Assembly: GCF_029854195.1 (NCBI RefSeq)
Contig: NZ_CP122960.1
Span: 874,001 to 938,000, forward strand
Source: Amylibacter sp. IMCC11727
GTDB taxonomy: Bacteria > Pseudomonadota > Alphaproteobacteria > Rhodobacterales > Rhodobacteraceae
Direction of reading: 5' to 3'
DNA length: 64,000 bases
Made by a program: the position numbers and the translations under genes. Under the pieces are notes generated by a model that did no database searches, was not told where the DNA came from, and saw only the letters and a program-made list of their open reading frames with translations. Below are positions 7,473 to 16,546 of this stretch, piece by piece (positions within the stretch are counted from its first letter, which is position 1; every line of letters starts with the position of its first letter).

Positions 7473-9887
7473 ATGATGGTTAAAAACTGGACGAAAACGG
7501 CGATTTTGGCCGCTGCTGTTTGGGGCCAAATGGCCCAAGCGCAGACCGCCACAGATGACGTGGATGTATCTGCGGTGGTTGAGGCAGCGCAAATCGCCGC
7601 CCCCGCCGCGACCACCCCTTTGTTTCTGGAGGTGTTCATTAACGGGGAAAGCACGCAGTTGATTGCGGAGTTCACGCATCACACCAACAATCGGTTTTCC
7701 TCGACACGCAGTGAATTGACCGAAGTCGGCATCCGCCCACCGTTTGGTATTGGCGGAGATGTTTACCTCGATACGATTTCTGGGTTGGAATATGTGTATG
7801 ATTCGACGGGGCAACGGCTCTATATCACAGTGCCGAACCGATCCCGTTTGCCAAAGGTTTTGTCAGGGTCACGGCGTGCATCCCATGTGGCCCCTGAACG
7901 CAGCTTTGGTGCGGTGGTCAATTATGCTTTGGCCACAGAATTTGGGCCTGACTCCACCACGCAAGATTTTGATTTCACGGGGTTAACAGGGTCTGTTGAT
8001 GGGTGGATTTACGCGCCTTTCGGAACGCTGTCGAACACAGGTTTTTTTCGCGCGGATGCCACCAATGTGGCCAAAGTGAATTACGTGCGCCAAGAAACGC
8101 GTCTTGAATTTAACAACACAAAACATGCCGTTAGCCTTTCTTTTGGAGACTTCCAAAGCTCCACCGTCGCATGGAGCCGTCCAATCCGCATGGGCGGTGT
8201 GCAGTTTCGCAAAGATTTCAGCCTGCGGTCTGATATTGTGACCGAGCAATTGTTCACCTTTGAGGGCGCTGCCGCTGTGCCGTCGACGGTTGATGTTTTC
8301 ATCGAAAACAATCGAACCTTTTCTGGTCAGGTCGGATCTGGCCCGTTTTTGCTGGATGATGTGCCGGTGTTCAGTGGCGCAGGCGATGCCGTTGTGGTTA
8401 TCCGCGATGCAGACGGCAATGAACGCACCGAAGAAGTTTCCTTTTTCGCGTCGCGTAATCTGTTGAAAAAAGGGCGGTTTGATTTTTCGTTTGAGGCTGG
8501 CAAAGCCCGCGAGGCGTTTGGCACGCAAAGCAACGAATATGGCGATGACACTGTTTATTCAGCCAGCCTGAAATACGGTGCCACAGAACGAGTTACGCTT
8601 GAAGCGCACCTTGAAGGCAAAAACGATTTGTCGATGGGTGGCATCGGATTTACCACCGTCCCGTTTCGCCGTGCGGAAGTGACCCTATCGGCTGGTGCAA
8701 GCAAATACCAAGGCAACACCGCAGCGTTTTTTCACGGGGAATTTCGCACAAAAATTAAAAACGTTGATGTGCAGTTCAGCACCCTTCGTGCCGAAGAAGG
8801 GTTTGCGGATTTGGCCTTTGCCACTGGTGTCGATTTCTTGGGCGCGGGTGCCATTCAAACGGGGGGCTCTTTGCTGGAGTTTCCGACAGCCACTGATGTT
8901 TTATCGCTCGGCCTGCCGATGAAAAAGCAGGGACAGAATTTAGGTATGAGCTTTGTTCGCTCTGCGCGGGCCAGTTCTGATGATGCAATCGCGTCCGTTT
9001 CGTACGCGCGCAATCTGGGGATTGGCGATGCGTCGATTAGCGTTTTTGGCTCTCATAATCTGGTGACGGATAACAACCGCATCGCGCTTAGTCTTGCCGT
9101 GCCTTTGGGCAAAAAGACGCAAGTTCGTTCATCTTTGGTGACGGATGCGAGCGGGGCGCTCAATTCGAATATTTCATTGTCACGGCCGTTGGGCGATGCG
9201 GTTGGGGATTACGGGTATCAGGCGCAATTGGCGGATAATTCGACCAATGCTTTTGGCAGCGTGCGTGGGTCGTATCGCACCCGTTTTGCCAAAGTCAGCG
9301 GCGAGGTGTCCCGATCTTCTACCAACACTTTTGCCCGCGGAGTGGTTGAGGGGTCCATCGTCTTTACGGGTGGGAAGCTGGCGGCGGGCAATGCGATCCA
9401 TGACAGTTTTGCACTGGTGGATACGGGTGTGGCCAACGTGCCTGTGCATCTGCAAAACCGCCCAGTGGCCAAAACTGGCCCTGCGGGTCGTGCGTTGGTT
9501 CCTGGACTGACGTCTTTCCGACGCAATCGGATTTCTGTTGATGTTAATGATGTACCGACACACGTGACCCTGAATGCCAGCGCCATGGAAGTTATTCCAG
9601 CCCGTCGTGGTGGGGCATTTGTGGATTTTTCAGGCACTGAGGGACAGGGTGTTTTGGTCACGGTTCAAGACGCAAACGGCAACGTCCTTCGTCCGGGTCT
9701 GGACGTAAAAGTGAATGGCAACCGAGAGCAAAGCGTTGTGGGTTATGATGGTTTGGTGTGGGTGGAAAACGTGAAGCCGAACAATCGTTTGCGTATCGAT
9801 ACGGCCGCAGGGCCCTGTCAGGCCAAGTTTACGTATAAGAAAACAAGCGCGCTGCAGCAGGCCATTGGCCCAATTGTGTGTCAATAA
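7473..9887 (+). CDS. Outer-membrane usher of archaic chaperone-usher pilus (CsuD-like)
   Basis: About 804 residues. A signal peptide ends near QMAQAQ. The periplasmic N-domain follows (PLFLEVFINGEST). The 24-strand beta-barrel region contains FGDFQSSTVAWSRPIRMGG, and the plug-like segment includes PSTVDVFIENNRT. The C-terminal domains have RRGGAFVDF and VTVQDANGNVLRPG, ending IGPIVCQ. It assembles pilus subunits and exports them through the outer membrane. ATG at 7473 is preferred (GGGG 8 nt upstream); an ATG follows immediately at 7476. The stop is directly abutted by the tip gene. Confidence 0.9.
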   Translation: MMVKNWTKTAILAAAVWGQMAQAQTATDDVDVSAVVEAAQIAAPAATTPLFLEVFINGESTQLIAEFTHHTNNRFSSTRSELTEVGIRPPFGIGGDVYLDTISGLEYVYDSTGQRLYITVPNRSRLPKVLSGSRRASHVAPERSFGAVVNYALATEFGPDSTTQDFDFTGLTGSVDGWIYAPFGTLSNTGFFRADATNVAKVNYVRQETRLEFNNTKHAVSLSFGDFQSSTVAWSRPIRMGGVQFRKDFSLRSDIVTEQLFTFEGAAAVPSTVDVFIENNRTFSGQVGSGPFLLDDVPVFSGAGDAVVVIRDADGNERTEEVSFFASRNLLKKGRFDFSFEAGKAREAFGTQSNEYGDDTVYSASLKYGATERVTLEAHLEGKNDLSMGGIGFTTVPFRRAEVTLSAGASKYQGNTAAFFHGEFRTKIKNVDVQFSTLRAEEGFADLAFATGVDFLGAGAIQTGGSLLEFPTATDVLSLGLPMKKQGQNLGMSFVRSARASSDDAIASVSYARNLGIGDASISVFGSHNLVTDNNRIALSLAVPLGKKTQVRSSLVTDASGALNSNISLSRPLGDAVGDYGYQAQLADNSTNAFGSVRGSYRTRFAKVSGEVSRSSTNTFARGVVEGSIVFTGGKLAAGNAIHDSFALVDTGVANVPVHLQNRPVAKTGPAGRALVPGLTSFRRNRISVDVNDVPTHVTLNASAMEVIPARRGGAFVDFSGTEGQGVLVTVQDANGNVLRPGLDVKVNGNREQSVVGYDGLVWVENVKPNNRLRIDTAAGPCQAKFTYKKTSALQQAIGPIVCQ

Positions 9888-10817
9888 ATGAGGATTGTTT
9901 TTTGCATATGTCTCGCACTTTTTGCAGTGTGTTTTGGGCCAAAGGCGGTGCAGGCGCAAACCTGTAGCGCCACGATTTCCCCGATCAATTTTGGCGCGAT
10001 CAGCGTGCGTGCGGGTGCGGTCAATGAAACATCGGGTACGGTCACGGTGGAATGCACGGGGGCATTGATTTCCCCTGTGGGTGTTTGCATTCGTCTTGGC
10101 GATGGGTCGGGCGGTGCGGGCAGCAACAATTCCCCACGATACATGAGCAATGGCAGTGGGGGGCAATTGAGCTATCAGCTTCGGCCCAATGGTAACAGCT
10201 CTTCTAATGGAACATGGAACGAGGTGTTTGTTCTGGTTCCTGTCATCCTTGGCAGTGGATCGGTGAGCATTCCGATTTACGCATCCATCACATCGAATAC
10301 GGTTGCGGTGGATGCGGGGAGTTACACATCCACGTTTTCGGGGCCATCTGATGCGCGGATCACCTATGGCGTAGCATCCTGTTTGTTGCTGGCGTCCGAT
10401 GCGACGATCCCAGACTTTTCAGTGAGTGCGGATGTTGTTGCCAGTTGTGAATTGAACGTGTCGGCGATGAATTTTGGGAGCTTGAACACGCAGGTGATTA
10501 ACCCTGTGTTGCAAACCGCAAATATCAATGTGGCCTGTACCGACAACACAAATTATTCCGTAACCTTGTCCCAAGGGCAAGGCGGTGGGTCGGGACCTGC
10601 GGATCGACGGCTGAGAAATGGCGGATCGGAACTGAGTTATGGGCTTTACCAAGATGCCAATCGGGCCGTGCCGTGGGGAGATTTGGCCACAAATGATGTG
10701 AACGCCACAGGCATTGGCGCAAATCAATCGTTTACGGTTTATGGTAAAATCCACGCGGGCCAGTCGGCGCAATTTGGCACTTATACCGATAATGTCGTGG
10801 TCACGGTGGTGTATTAA
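9888..10817 (+). CDS. Two-domain SCPU protein, likely pilus tip adhesin (CsuE-like)
   Basis: 309 residues: signal peptide to about residue 24 (VQAQT), then two tandem SCPU domains, one from CSATISPINFG near 25 and one from CELNVSAMNFG near 187. The protein ends GTYTDNVVVTVVY. Two-domain SCPU proteins at the end of Csu operons act as tip adhesins that bind hydrophobic surfaces; that role is inferred from family and position. The ATG follows the usher stop with no gap (TAAATG), so it is probably translationally coupled. Each domain keeps its own Cys pair. Confidence 0.85.
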   Translation: MRIVFCICLALFAVCFGPKAVQAQTCSATISPINFGAISVRAGAVNETSGTVTVECTGALISPVGVCIRLGDGSGGAGSNNSPRYMSNGSGGQLSYQLRPNGNSSSNGTWNEVFVLVPVILGSGSVSIPIYASITSNTVAVDAGSYTSTFSGPSDARITYGVASCLLLASDATIPDFSVSADVVASCELNVSAMNFGSLNTQVINPVLQTANINVACTDNTNYSVTLSQGQGGGSGPADRRLRNGGSELSYGLYQDANRAVPWGDLATNDVNATGIGANQSFTVYGKIHAGQSAQFGTYTDNVVVTVVY

Positions 10818-10888
10818 CACAGGATTGGACGGACCCATCTGCGTGGCTGATGGTTTTGGCCGGCGTTCACTGTGGGGGAATTAACAGA

Positions 10889-10963
10889 TGGCAGTCCCTA
10901 GGGGAATCGAACCCCTCTTTCCAGGTTGAAAACCTGGCGTCCTAACCGATAGACGAAGGGACC
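10889..10963 (-). tRNA. tRNA-Glu (anticodon TTC), CCA encoded
   Basis: The reverse strand folds as a 75-nt cloverleaf. The acceptor begins GGTCCCT (with a G-T pair at the first position), the D-loop holds CGGTTAGG, and the anticodon stem CCAGG/CCTGG encloses TTTTCAA. The T-arm is GGGGTTCGATTCCCC. The discriminator is G, followed by encoded CCA at 10891-10889. Anticodon TTC reads Glu codons GAA/GAG. Confidence 0.97.
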
Positions 10964-11035
10964 GCGATCTGTGAGACGGCTTTTAGTCTGAGACTTTGCG
11001 CGGTTCAAGATGATTCTTTCGCAAATTCGCACTTT

Positions 11036-12781
11036 TTATTCTGCGGGGGCCACATCTTCTAAGCGCAGTTTCGCTTTGCGCCGTCCGCCCCATTCGTCGA
11101 TCTCTAATCGGCCTGCCAAATGAAAGGATTGTCCTTTGTGATTTTCCAGCATTGGGCCAATTGGACCATCAAATGCGCCAAAGCAAATGGCGTCAATGCG
11201 TCCGCCATTGGCGTCTTGAGCGGTCAGGCGAAGATGGCTTTCGCCCGCGCGTTTTGCAAAAGCGATTTTTTGGGCTGGCAAGGCGAATCGAGGTGCAGGC
11301 GCGCCGGCCCCGAAAGGACCTGCCATTTCCAGTTGTTCAACCAATTCGGTGGTGATGGCAGAGGGCATCACCGACCCATCAAGGCGCAAATCCTTGGGCC
11401 CAATTTTATCGGCCCCTTGTTTGCGCAGCAATTCGCCAAGACGGTCCATCGCTGCTTCGAGCTTGTCTTCGGCAACGGTGAGGCCCGCGGCCATTTTATG
11501 CCCGCCCCCTTTTAACAAAAGCCCTTCGCGCGCACAGGTTGCAATGGCAGAGCCAAGATCAATGCCTGTCACGGACCGTCCAGAACCTTTGCCTTCGCCC
11601 CCTTCAAGCCCAATCACAATCGCGGGTCGGTTCGATGTTTCTTTGAGCCGCGATGCAACGATGCCCACAACACCAGGATGCCAATTTTTACCCGCAGCCC
11701 AAACCAGCGGTGCATCAAAGCCGCGCTCTTCGGCTTGTTCCATGGCGAGCAGGCGGACCTGTGCTTCGATTTCGCGACGGTCATCGTTCAATTGGCTGAG
11801 TTGGTCCGCCATGGCCTGTGCTTCGTCAGGGTTTGTGGTGGCCAACAGGCGCGCGCCGAGGTCCGCCTTGCCGATACGTCCCCCCGCGTTGATGCGGGGA
11901 CCAAGAGCAAAGCCAAGATGGTAACTGTTGGGGGCAGAGGTCAGGCGTGCGGCATCTGACAGCGCGGCAAGGCCCACGCGATTGCGCTGCCCCATGACCT
12001 TCAGTCCTTGTCGCACTAAGGCGCGGTTTAGGCCCGTTAGCGGGGCCACATCGGCCACTGTTGCCAGTGCGACCAGATCCAAAAGGGCCATGAGATCAGG
12101 TGTCTTTTCACCATTTTCGCGCAAGTTTCTGTTCACAGCCACAAGGGTTAAGAACACCACGCCCGCAGCACACAGATTGCCAAATTCGCTGTCTTCGTCT
12201 TGTCTGTTCGGGTTTACCACGGCCAGTGCAGGGGGCAGCGTTTCGCCGCCCATGTGGTGATCAAGCACGATTACATCTGCCCCTTTGGCCGCTGCAATCG
12301 CATCGTGGGACAGGGTTCCGCAATCCACGCAGATGATCAAATCGTGCCGCGCGGCAAGGTCGGCCATGGCCGGTTCGTTGGGGCCGTAGCCTTCGTCAAT
12401 GCGGTCGGGCACAAAGAGCGTGGCGGGGATGTTAAAGTTGCGCAGATAGTCGATCAACAGGGCAGCCGATGAACCACCATCCACATCGTAGTCTGCAAAA
12501 ATTGCGATTGTTTGGTGTTTGGCAATGGCCTGCGTGATCCGTTCTGCGGCGGTGTCCATGTCGCGAAAGATCGACGGGTTGGGCATCAGATCGCGCAGAG
12601 ATGGCGCAAGGTAAGCGGTGGCATTTTCCGCTGCAACGCCAAGGCGGGCCAATGTCCGTGCCAAAGTTGCTGGCAGACCCGTTTGTTGTGCGATGGATTG
12701 TGCCAAGCGGTCGTCATTTTCTGACAATCCCACCCACTTGCGCCCTGTGGCGGACGCAGAAACACCCAAAAAAGCGGTCAT
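11036..12781 (-). CDS. recJ: Single-stranded-DNA-specific exonuclease RecJ
   Basis: 581 residues. RecJ degrades single-stranded DNA 5'-3' in recombination and mismatch/base excision repair. DHH-phosphoesterase motifs are visible: IFADYDVDGGSSAALL near residue 95, CVDCGT near 150 and VLDHHMGG near 170. The DHHA1 domain has GGGHKMAAG near 425, followed by the C-terminal OB fold. The ATG at 12781 overlaps the stop of the upstream small membrane-protein gene by 4 bp, so glpX, that gene and recJ likely form one operon. Confidence 0.95.
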   Translation of the reverse strand: MTAFLGVSASATGRKWVGLSENDDRLAQSIAQQTGLPATLARTLARLGVAAENATAYLAPSLRDLMPNPSIFRDMDTAAERITQAIAKHQTIAIFADYDVDGGSSAALLIDYLRNFNIPATLFVPDRIDEGYGPNEPAMADLAARHDLIICVDCGTLSHDAIAAAKGADVIVLDHHMGGETLPPALAVVNPNRQDEDSEFGNLCAAGVVFLTLVAVNRNLRENGEKTPDLMALLDLVALATVADVAPLTGLNRALVRQGLKVMGQRNRVGLAALSDAARLTSAPNSYHLGFALGPRINAGGRIGKADLGARLLATTNPDEAQAMADQLSQLNDDRREIEAQVRLLAMEQAEERGFDAPLVWAAGKNWHPGVVGIVASRLKETSNRPAIVIGLEGGEGKGSGRSVTGIDLGSAIATCAREGLLLKGGGHKMAAGLTVAEDKLEAAMDRLGELLRKQGADKIGPKDLRLDGSVMPSAITTELVEQLEMAGPFGAGAPAPRFALPAQKIAFAKRAGESHLRLTAQDANGGRIDAICFGAFDGPIGPMLENHKGQSFHLAGRLEIDEWGGRRKAKLRLEDVAPAE

Positions 12782-13131
12782 TTTTTCGACTTCTGAAAAG
12801 GTTCACGCCCGCGCAGCAAGGCGGTCAGCACAAAGACAGCCACAAACCAGCCCAGAATGGCAAAGGCTAACCAAATAATGAGAAACGCGTCTGCTGTGCC
12901 AGACATTAAAACGCCGAGAGCAAACAATATGCCAATGGACCAGCCTGATATCCACACCATCATAAAGATGATCGAGACCCATTCCCGTTTCCGTTTGGGG
13001 GCCTTTGGCATGGGCTGTGTGTTGGGCGAAAGGTCGTGATTGTGCTTTTTGCGAAACTCGTCGAGGTAGCTGTCCGCAATCGACTTTTTCGGTTCCGTGT
13101 CTGGCCTGTCAAATCCGACTTTACGCGCCAT
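12778..13131 (-). CDS. Small two-helix membrane protein of unknown function
   Basis: 117 residues. The first ~48 are polar and rich in Lys/Pro (cytosolic), followed by two hydrophobic helices near residues 50-75 (IIFMMVWISGWSIGILFALG) and 82-105, then a short basic tail. AGGGGC upstream supports the ATG. It sits 12 bp after glpX and overlaps recJ by 4 bp. No catalytic motif is visible and I do not recognise a named family. Confidence 0.75.
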   Translation of the reverse strand: MARKVGFDRPDTEPKKSIADSYLDEFRKKHNHDLSPNTQPMPKAPKRKREWVSIIFMMVWISGWSIGILFALGVLMSGTADAFLIIWLAFAILGWFVAVFVLTALLRGREPFQKSKK

Positions 13132-13143
13132 GGTGCCCCTAAG

Positions 13144-14109
13144 TTATTGGTTGTTTTGGCGGTATTTAATACGCCGCACGGACCCTGTTTTTGATCGCAT
13201 CAAAATGGTTTCGGTTTCCATATAGTCGCCGTCTTTGCGCGTGCCTTGCAGGATGGAGCCGTCTGTGACGCCTGTCGCGGCAAAGATCACATCCGCTGTG
13301 ACCAGTTCGTCGCGGGTGTAGATACGATCAAAGTCGGTGATGCCAGCGCGGCTGGCGCGGCCTCGTTCGTCATCGTTGCGGAAAGTCAGGCGGCCATAGA
13401 ATTGTCCACCCATACATTTCAGCGCGGCAGCGGCGAGAACGCCTTCTGGTGCGCCGCCAGAGCCCATGTACATGTCGATGCCTGTGATGGCGGCTTCGGC
13501 GCAGTGGATGACACCCGCAACGTCGCCGTCAGTGATTAGGCGAATGGCGCAGCCTGTTTCGCGGAGTTCCGCGATCATGGCTTCGTGGCGAGGGCGTTCC
13601 AGAACGCAAACTGTGATCTGTTCGGTTTTGCAGCCCTTGGCTTTGGCCAATGCTTCGACCCGTTCGCGTGGGGACATTTGCATAGTGACTGTGTCTGGTG
13701 CAAAGCCTGGGCCGATGGCCAATTTGTCCATATAAACATCAGGAGCGTGCAGCATGGAGCCCCGTGGACCCATAGCAATCACGGTGAGCGCATTTGGCAT
13801 GTCTTTGGCCGTGAGTGTCGTTCCTTCGAGAGGGTCAAGCGCGATGTCCACGCCCGGGCCGTTGCCCGTACCCACTTCTTCGCCGATGTAGAGCATCGGT
13901 GCTTCGTCGCGTTCGCCTTCGCCGATTACAACAACGCCTGCGATGTCGAGCATGTTGAGCTGTTCGCGCATGGCGTTTACGGCCGCTTGGTCGGCAGCTT
14001 TTTCGTCGCCGCGACCCACCAATTTAGCAGAAGCAATCGCTGCCGCCTCTGACACACGGGCAAGGCCCAAGGAAAGCATACGGTCGGCAAAATCAGCAGT
14101 ATCGGTCAT
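13144..14109 (-). CDS. glpX: Class II fructose-1,6-bisphosphatase
   Basis: 321 residues. It hydrolyses fructose 1,6-bisphosphate in gluconeogenesis. Metal-binding GlpX signatures are present: VVIGEGERDEAPMLYIGEEV near residue 60 and IALDPLEGTTLTA near 87. YMGSGGAPEGVLAAAALKC is near 195. ATG at 14109 with GAGGA upstream is preferred to a 24-codon upstream extension that lacks conserved sequence. First gene of the minus-strand glpX / membrane protein / recJ operon and divergent from a BASS transporter. Confidence 0.95.
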   Translation of the reverse strand: MTDTADFADRMLSLGLARVSEAAAIASAKLVGRGDEKAADQAAVNAMREQLNMLDIAGVVVIGEGERDEAPMLYIGEEVGTGNGPGVDIALDPLEGTTLTAKDMPNALTVIAMGPRGSMLHAPDVYMDKLAIGPGFAPDTVTMQMSPRERVEALAKAKGCKTEQITVCVLERPRHEAMIAELRETGCAIRLITDGDVAGVIHCAEAAITGIDMYMGSGGAPEGVLAAAALKCMGGQFYGRLTFRNDDERGRASRAGITDFDRIYTRDELVTADVIFAATGVTDGSILQGTRKDGDYMETETILMRSKTGSVRRIKYRQNNQ

Positions 14110-14242
14110 CGCGAAGGGTCCTCTTGGTATAATGTGGTGTCCCCATGCCGCAAAACGCCATTGGTTACAACAATAAAGCATTTACAGGATCACATTCTAA
14201 GGCAATTCTGTGGGCAAAGAAATTGATCATTTGGGAACTGCT

Positions 14243-15118
14243 ATGGGGAATATTCTGATTGATGTGGTGCTGCCACTGGCGTTGGCGTTCATCATGTTTA
14301 CGCTAGGGCTGGGGTTGAAAATCACCGATTTCACACGCGTTTTTGCGATGCCCAAGGCGTTTGCGGTTGGGATTGTGAACCAAATGATCCTGTTGCCGAT
14401 TGTGGGGTTTTGCCTTGCGATTGCATTGGGGTTATCGCCAGAAATTGCGGTAGGCATGATGATTTTGGCTTTGGCGCCTGGGGGTGTGACCACCAATGTT
14501 TTGGCAAAAATCGGTGGCGGCAATACGGCCTTGTCCATTTCCTTGACGGCGGTTGTTACTATCATTTCTGCGATCACCCTGCCGATCATCATCGCCTTTT
14601 CGGTGCGGTATTTCATGGGGTCAGACGCACCAGAGGTGAATACGCTGTCATTGTCTGTGACGATGTTTTTGATGACCGTGGTGCCTGTTGTCTTGGGGAT
14701 GGGTGTGACGGCGTTGTCGCCAAGTTTTGTGGATGGGGCTGGTCAATGGCTCGGTCGGTTGGCGGTGGTGTTGTTTGCGGTGATCGTTTTGGCAGCAATT
14801 CTGACGAATTTAGATGTGCTGTTTGACAACATTGAAAGTCTTGGCCCTGCTACGATTTTGCTGATGGGGATCATGCTAACACTGGGTTTGCTGAGCGCCA
14901 AAGTGTTGGGGTTGAGCGTACAGGACGCGACCACGGTGGCAGTGGAAACAGGGGTGCAGAACAGCACGCTGGGCATTGCGGTGGGGGCGATCCTTGCGGG
15001 GCAAATATTGGGCGGTGTTGACGGATTTTCCACCTTTGCGCTGCCCTCTGCCATGTATGGAGTGCTAATGTACTTCGGGGCTGTGCCGTTTGTTTTGTGG
15101 CGGCGTAGCAAACACTAG
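14243..15118 (+). CDS. Bile acid:sodium symporter (BASS/SBF) family transporter
   Basis: About 292 residues with nine or ten hydrophobic helices. The SBF-type loop LALAPGGVTTNVLAKIGGGN near residue 80 and VAVETGVQNSTLGIAVG near 235 match the sodium-binding crossing region of the family. The substrate is unknown; bacterial members move organic acids. ATG at 14243 with GGGA upstream is preferred over an in-frame GTG at 14210. Transcribed divergently from glpX and convergent with mgtC. Confidence 0.85.
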   Translation: MGNILIDVVLPLALAFIMFTLGLGLKITDFTRVFAMPKAFAVGIVNQMILLPIVGFCLAIALGLSPEIAVGMMILALAPGGVTTNVLAKIGGGNTALSISLTAVVTIISAITLPIIIAFSVRYFMGSDAPEVNTLSLSVTMFLMTVVPVVLGMGVTALSPSFVDGAGQWLGRLAVVLFAVIVLAAILTNLDVLFDNIESLGPATILLMGIMLTLGLLSAKVLGLSVQDATTVAVETGVQNSTLGIAVGAILAGQILGGVDGFSTFALPSAMYGVLMYFGAVPFVLWRRSKH

Positions 15119-15134
15119 ACATGCGCTGCGTCAA

Positions 15135-15163
15135 AGGCGCCAAGGTTTTCGCCTTGAGCGCCT
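15135..15163. terminator. Bidirectional hairpin between convergent genes
   Basis: AGGCGC-CAAGG pairs with CCTTG-A-GCGCCT around a TTTTCG loop, with a one-base bulge. It lies between the BASS transporter and the convergent MgtC gene, touching the latter's stop codon. Confidence 0.55.
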
Positions 15164-15647
15164 ATTCGTTGTTAGACGCGTCCATTTTGTTGCCGATGTC
15201 TTGGGCGCGGTTTTCTAGCCAACTGGCAATTGTAAGAATGGCCAAGGCGACGGCTGCAACGAATCCAGCTTCCCACAAATAGCCGAGTCCGCAGGCCACG
15301 CCTATTGCGCCAACAGTCCAAACTGCGGCACCTGTGCCCATGCCCCGCACCATTCCTTCGCCGTTGGAGTTTGACATGATTGCGCCTGCACCCAAAAATC
15401 CGATTCCCCCGATGATGCCTTGAATTACACGGGTTGGATCAATGGAGATTGCGCTTTCAACCTCTGCCACTGTGCTGGCTGCAAAGTTTAGGGTGATCAT
15501 TGTGAAACAGGCCGACCCAAGTGCCACCATCATAAACGTGCGCACGCCAACAGGTTTGTTTTTGATACTGCGTTCTAAGCCGAGAAGACCCGCAAATAAT
15601 ACGGCGAGACCCGCATGGAAGCAAAATTCATAAAAATCGGTGATCAT
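15162..15647 (-). CDS. MgtC/SapB-family membrane protein
   Basis: 161 residues with about five hydrophobic helices. Family signatures are GLERSIKNKPVGVRTFMMVALGS (start near residue 23) and IGGIGFLGAGAIM near 80, with no long cytosolic C-terminal domain. MgtC proteins are linked to low-magnesium growth and control of ATP synthase; the exact role here is unknown. Its ATG overlaps the stop of the upstream GntR regulator (ATGA), so the two are co-transcribed and probably co-regulated. Confidence 0.85.
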   Translation of the reverse strand: MITDFYEFCFHAGLAVLFAGLLGLERSIKNKPVGVRTFMMVALGSACFTMITLNFAASTVAEVESAISIDPTRVIQGIIGGIGFLGAGAIMSNSNGEGMVRGMGTGAAVWTVGAIGVACGLGYLWEAGFVAAVALAILTIASWLENRAQDIGNKMDASNNE

Positions 15648-16414
15648 TTTCTGTCCTGTTCTTTTTTGTATCGCAACAGCGCAATATGTTCGTTTGCTTC
15701 GGATTTGCGATCCTCAAGCATGCAGGTTTCGACAAAGCCAAGGTGGTCTTCGATGGCTTGGCGTGCGCCGGCTGGATTGCGAGCCAGAATGGCATCGTGA
15801 ATGGCGCGGTGTTGATCCAGTAAGGCGCTGCGGGTGGTACGCACTTTGAACATGACTTGGCGATTATAAAACACGCCTGCGCGTAGCATTTCAAACATGG
15901 AACGCATCATGTGCAGCATAAAGACGTTGTGTGATGCCTCTACAATGGCCATGTGAAATTCCGCATCGAGTGCGGCTTCTTCGGCGGGGTTTCGTTTGGA
16001 ATGTGCGTTTTCCATTTTGCGAAACAGCGTTGAGATGACTTTGTGATCTGTGTCCGAACCGAGCCGTGCGGCCCGTTCTGCGGCCAATCCTTCGAGATCA
16101 CGGCGAAAGGCGATGTAATCAAACAGCGCTTCTTCGTGAGAGGAGAACAATTTGATCAGAGGTTCAGAAAAGGCAGAGCCCAAAACATCCGCCACAAAGA
16201 CGCCTGAGCTTGCACGTGTGGCCAACAGATCGCGTGACACGAGATCGGCAATCGCTTCGCGGATTGATGGGCGCGACACACCGAGCCGTTCGGATAAATC
16301 CCGTTCCGATGGCAACCGTTCGCCAGGGCGTAAAATCCCGCGCAAGATCAGTTGTTCGATCTGGCGCACAACGGTATCTGCAACCCGTTCTGTCTGAATT
16401 TTTTGAAAAGGCAT
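15644..16414 (-). CDS. GntR-family regulator, FadR subfamily
   Basis: 256 residues. The N-terminal winged helix (residues ~8-75) has RPGERLPSERDLSERLGVSRPSIREAI, and the all-helical FCD ligand domain follows, with the metal-binding pattern DAEFHMAIVEASHN near 150 and DQHRAIHDAI near 200. FadR-type relatives sense carboxylates such as lactate, pyruvate or glycolate; the effector is not deducible here. It is translationally coupled to mgtC. A TGGTC/GACCA inverted repeat just upstream suggests autoregulation. Confidence 0.88.
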   Translation of the reverse strand: MPFQKIQTERVADTVVRQIEQLILRGILRPGERLPSERDLSERLGVSRPSIREAIADLVSRDLLATRASSGVFVADVLGSAFSEPLIKLFSSHEEALFDYIAFRRDLEGLAAERAARLGSDTDHKVISTLFRKMENAHSKRNPAEEAALDAEFHMAIVEASHNVFMLHMMRSMFEMLRAGVFYNRQVMFKVRTTRSALLDQHRAIHDAILARNPAGARQAIEDHLGFVETCMLEDRKSEANEHIALLRYKKEQDRK

Positions 16415-16434
16415 CTTGGCTCTCGGATCAGAAT

Positions 16435-16453
16435 TGGTCTGATAATATGACCA
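16435..16453. promoter_or_regulatory. Candidate GntR/FadR-type operator
   Basis: TGGTC (16435-16439) and GACCA (16449-16453) form an inverted repeat with a 9-bp AT-rich centre, 21 bp upstream of the regulator start. FadR-subfamily operators typically contain TGGT..ACCA half-sites, though usually with a shorter spacer. Autoregulation is inferred. Confidence 0.45.
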
Positions 16454-16546
16454 GTGGCAATATTCAGCAAGGGCAGGGGTGGTGTGCGAATTTTCTTGCG
16501 CTGGTGTAAGGGGCAGGCCAGCATCGCCAAAAAGGGTGGGCAGAAA

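Noticed and set aside
7430..7473. Frameshifted second chaperone domain
   Set aside because: Only 21 bp separate the chaperone stop from the usher start, so there is no space for a hidden domain in any frame.
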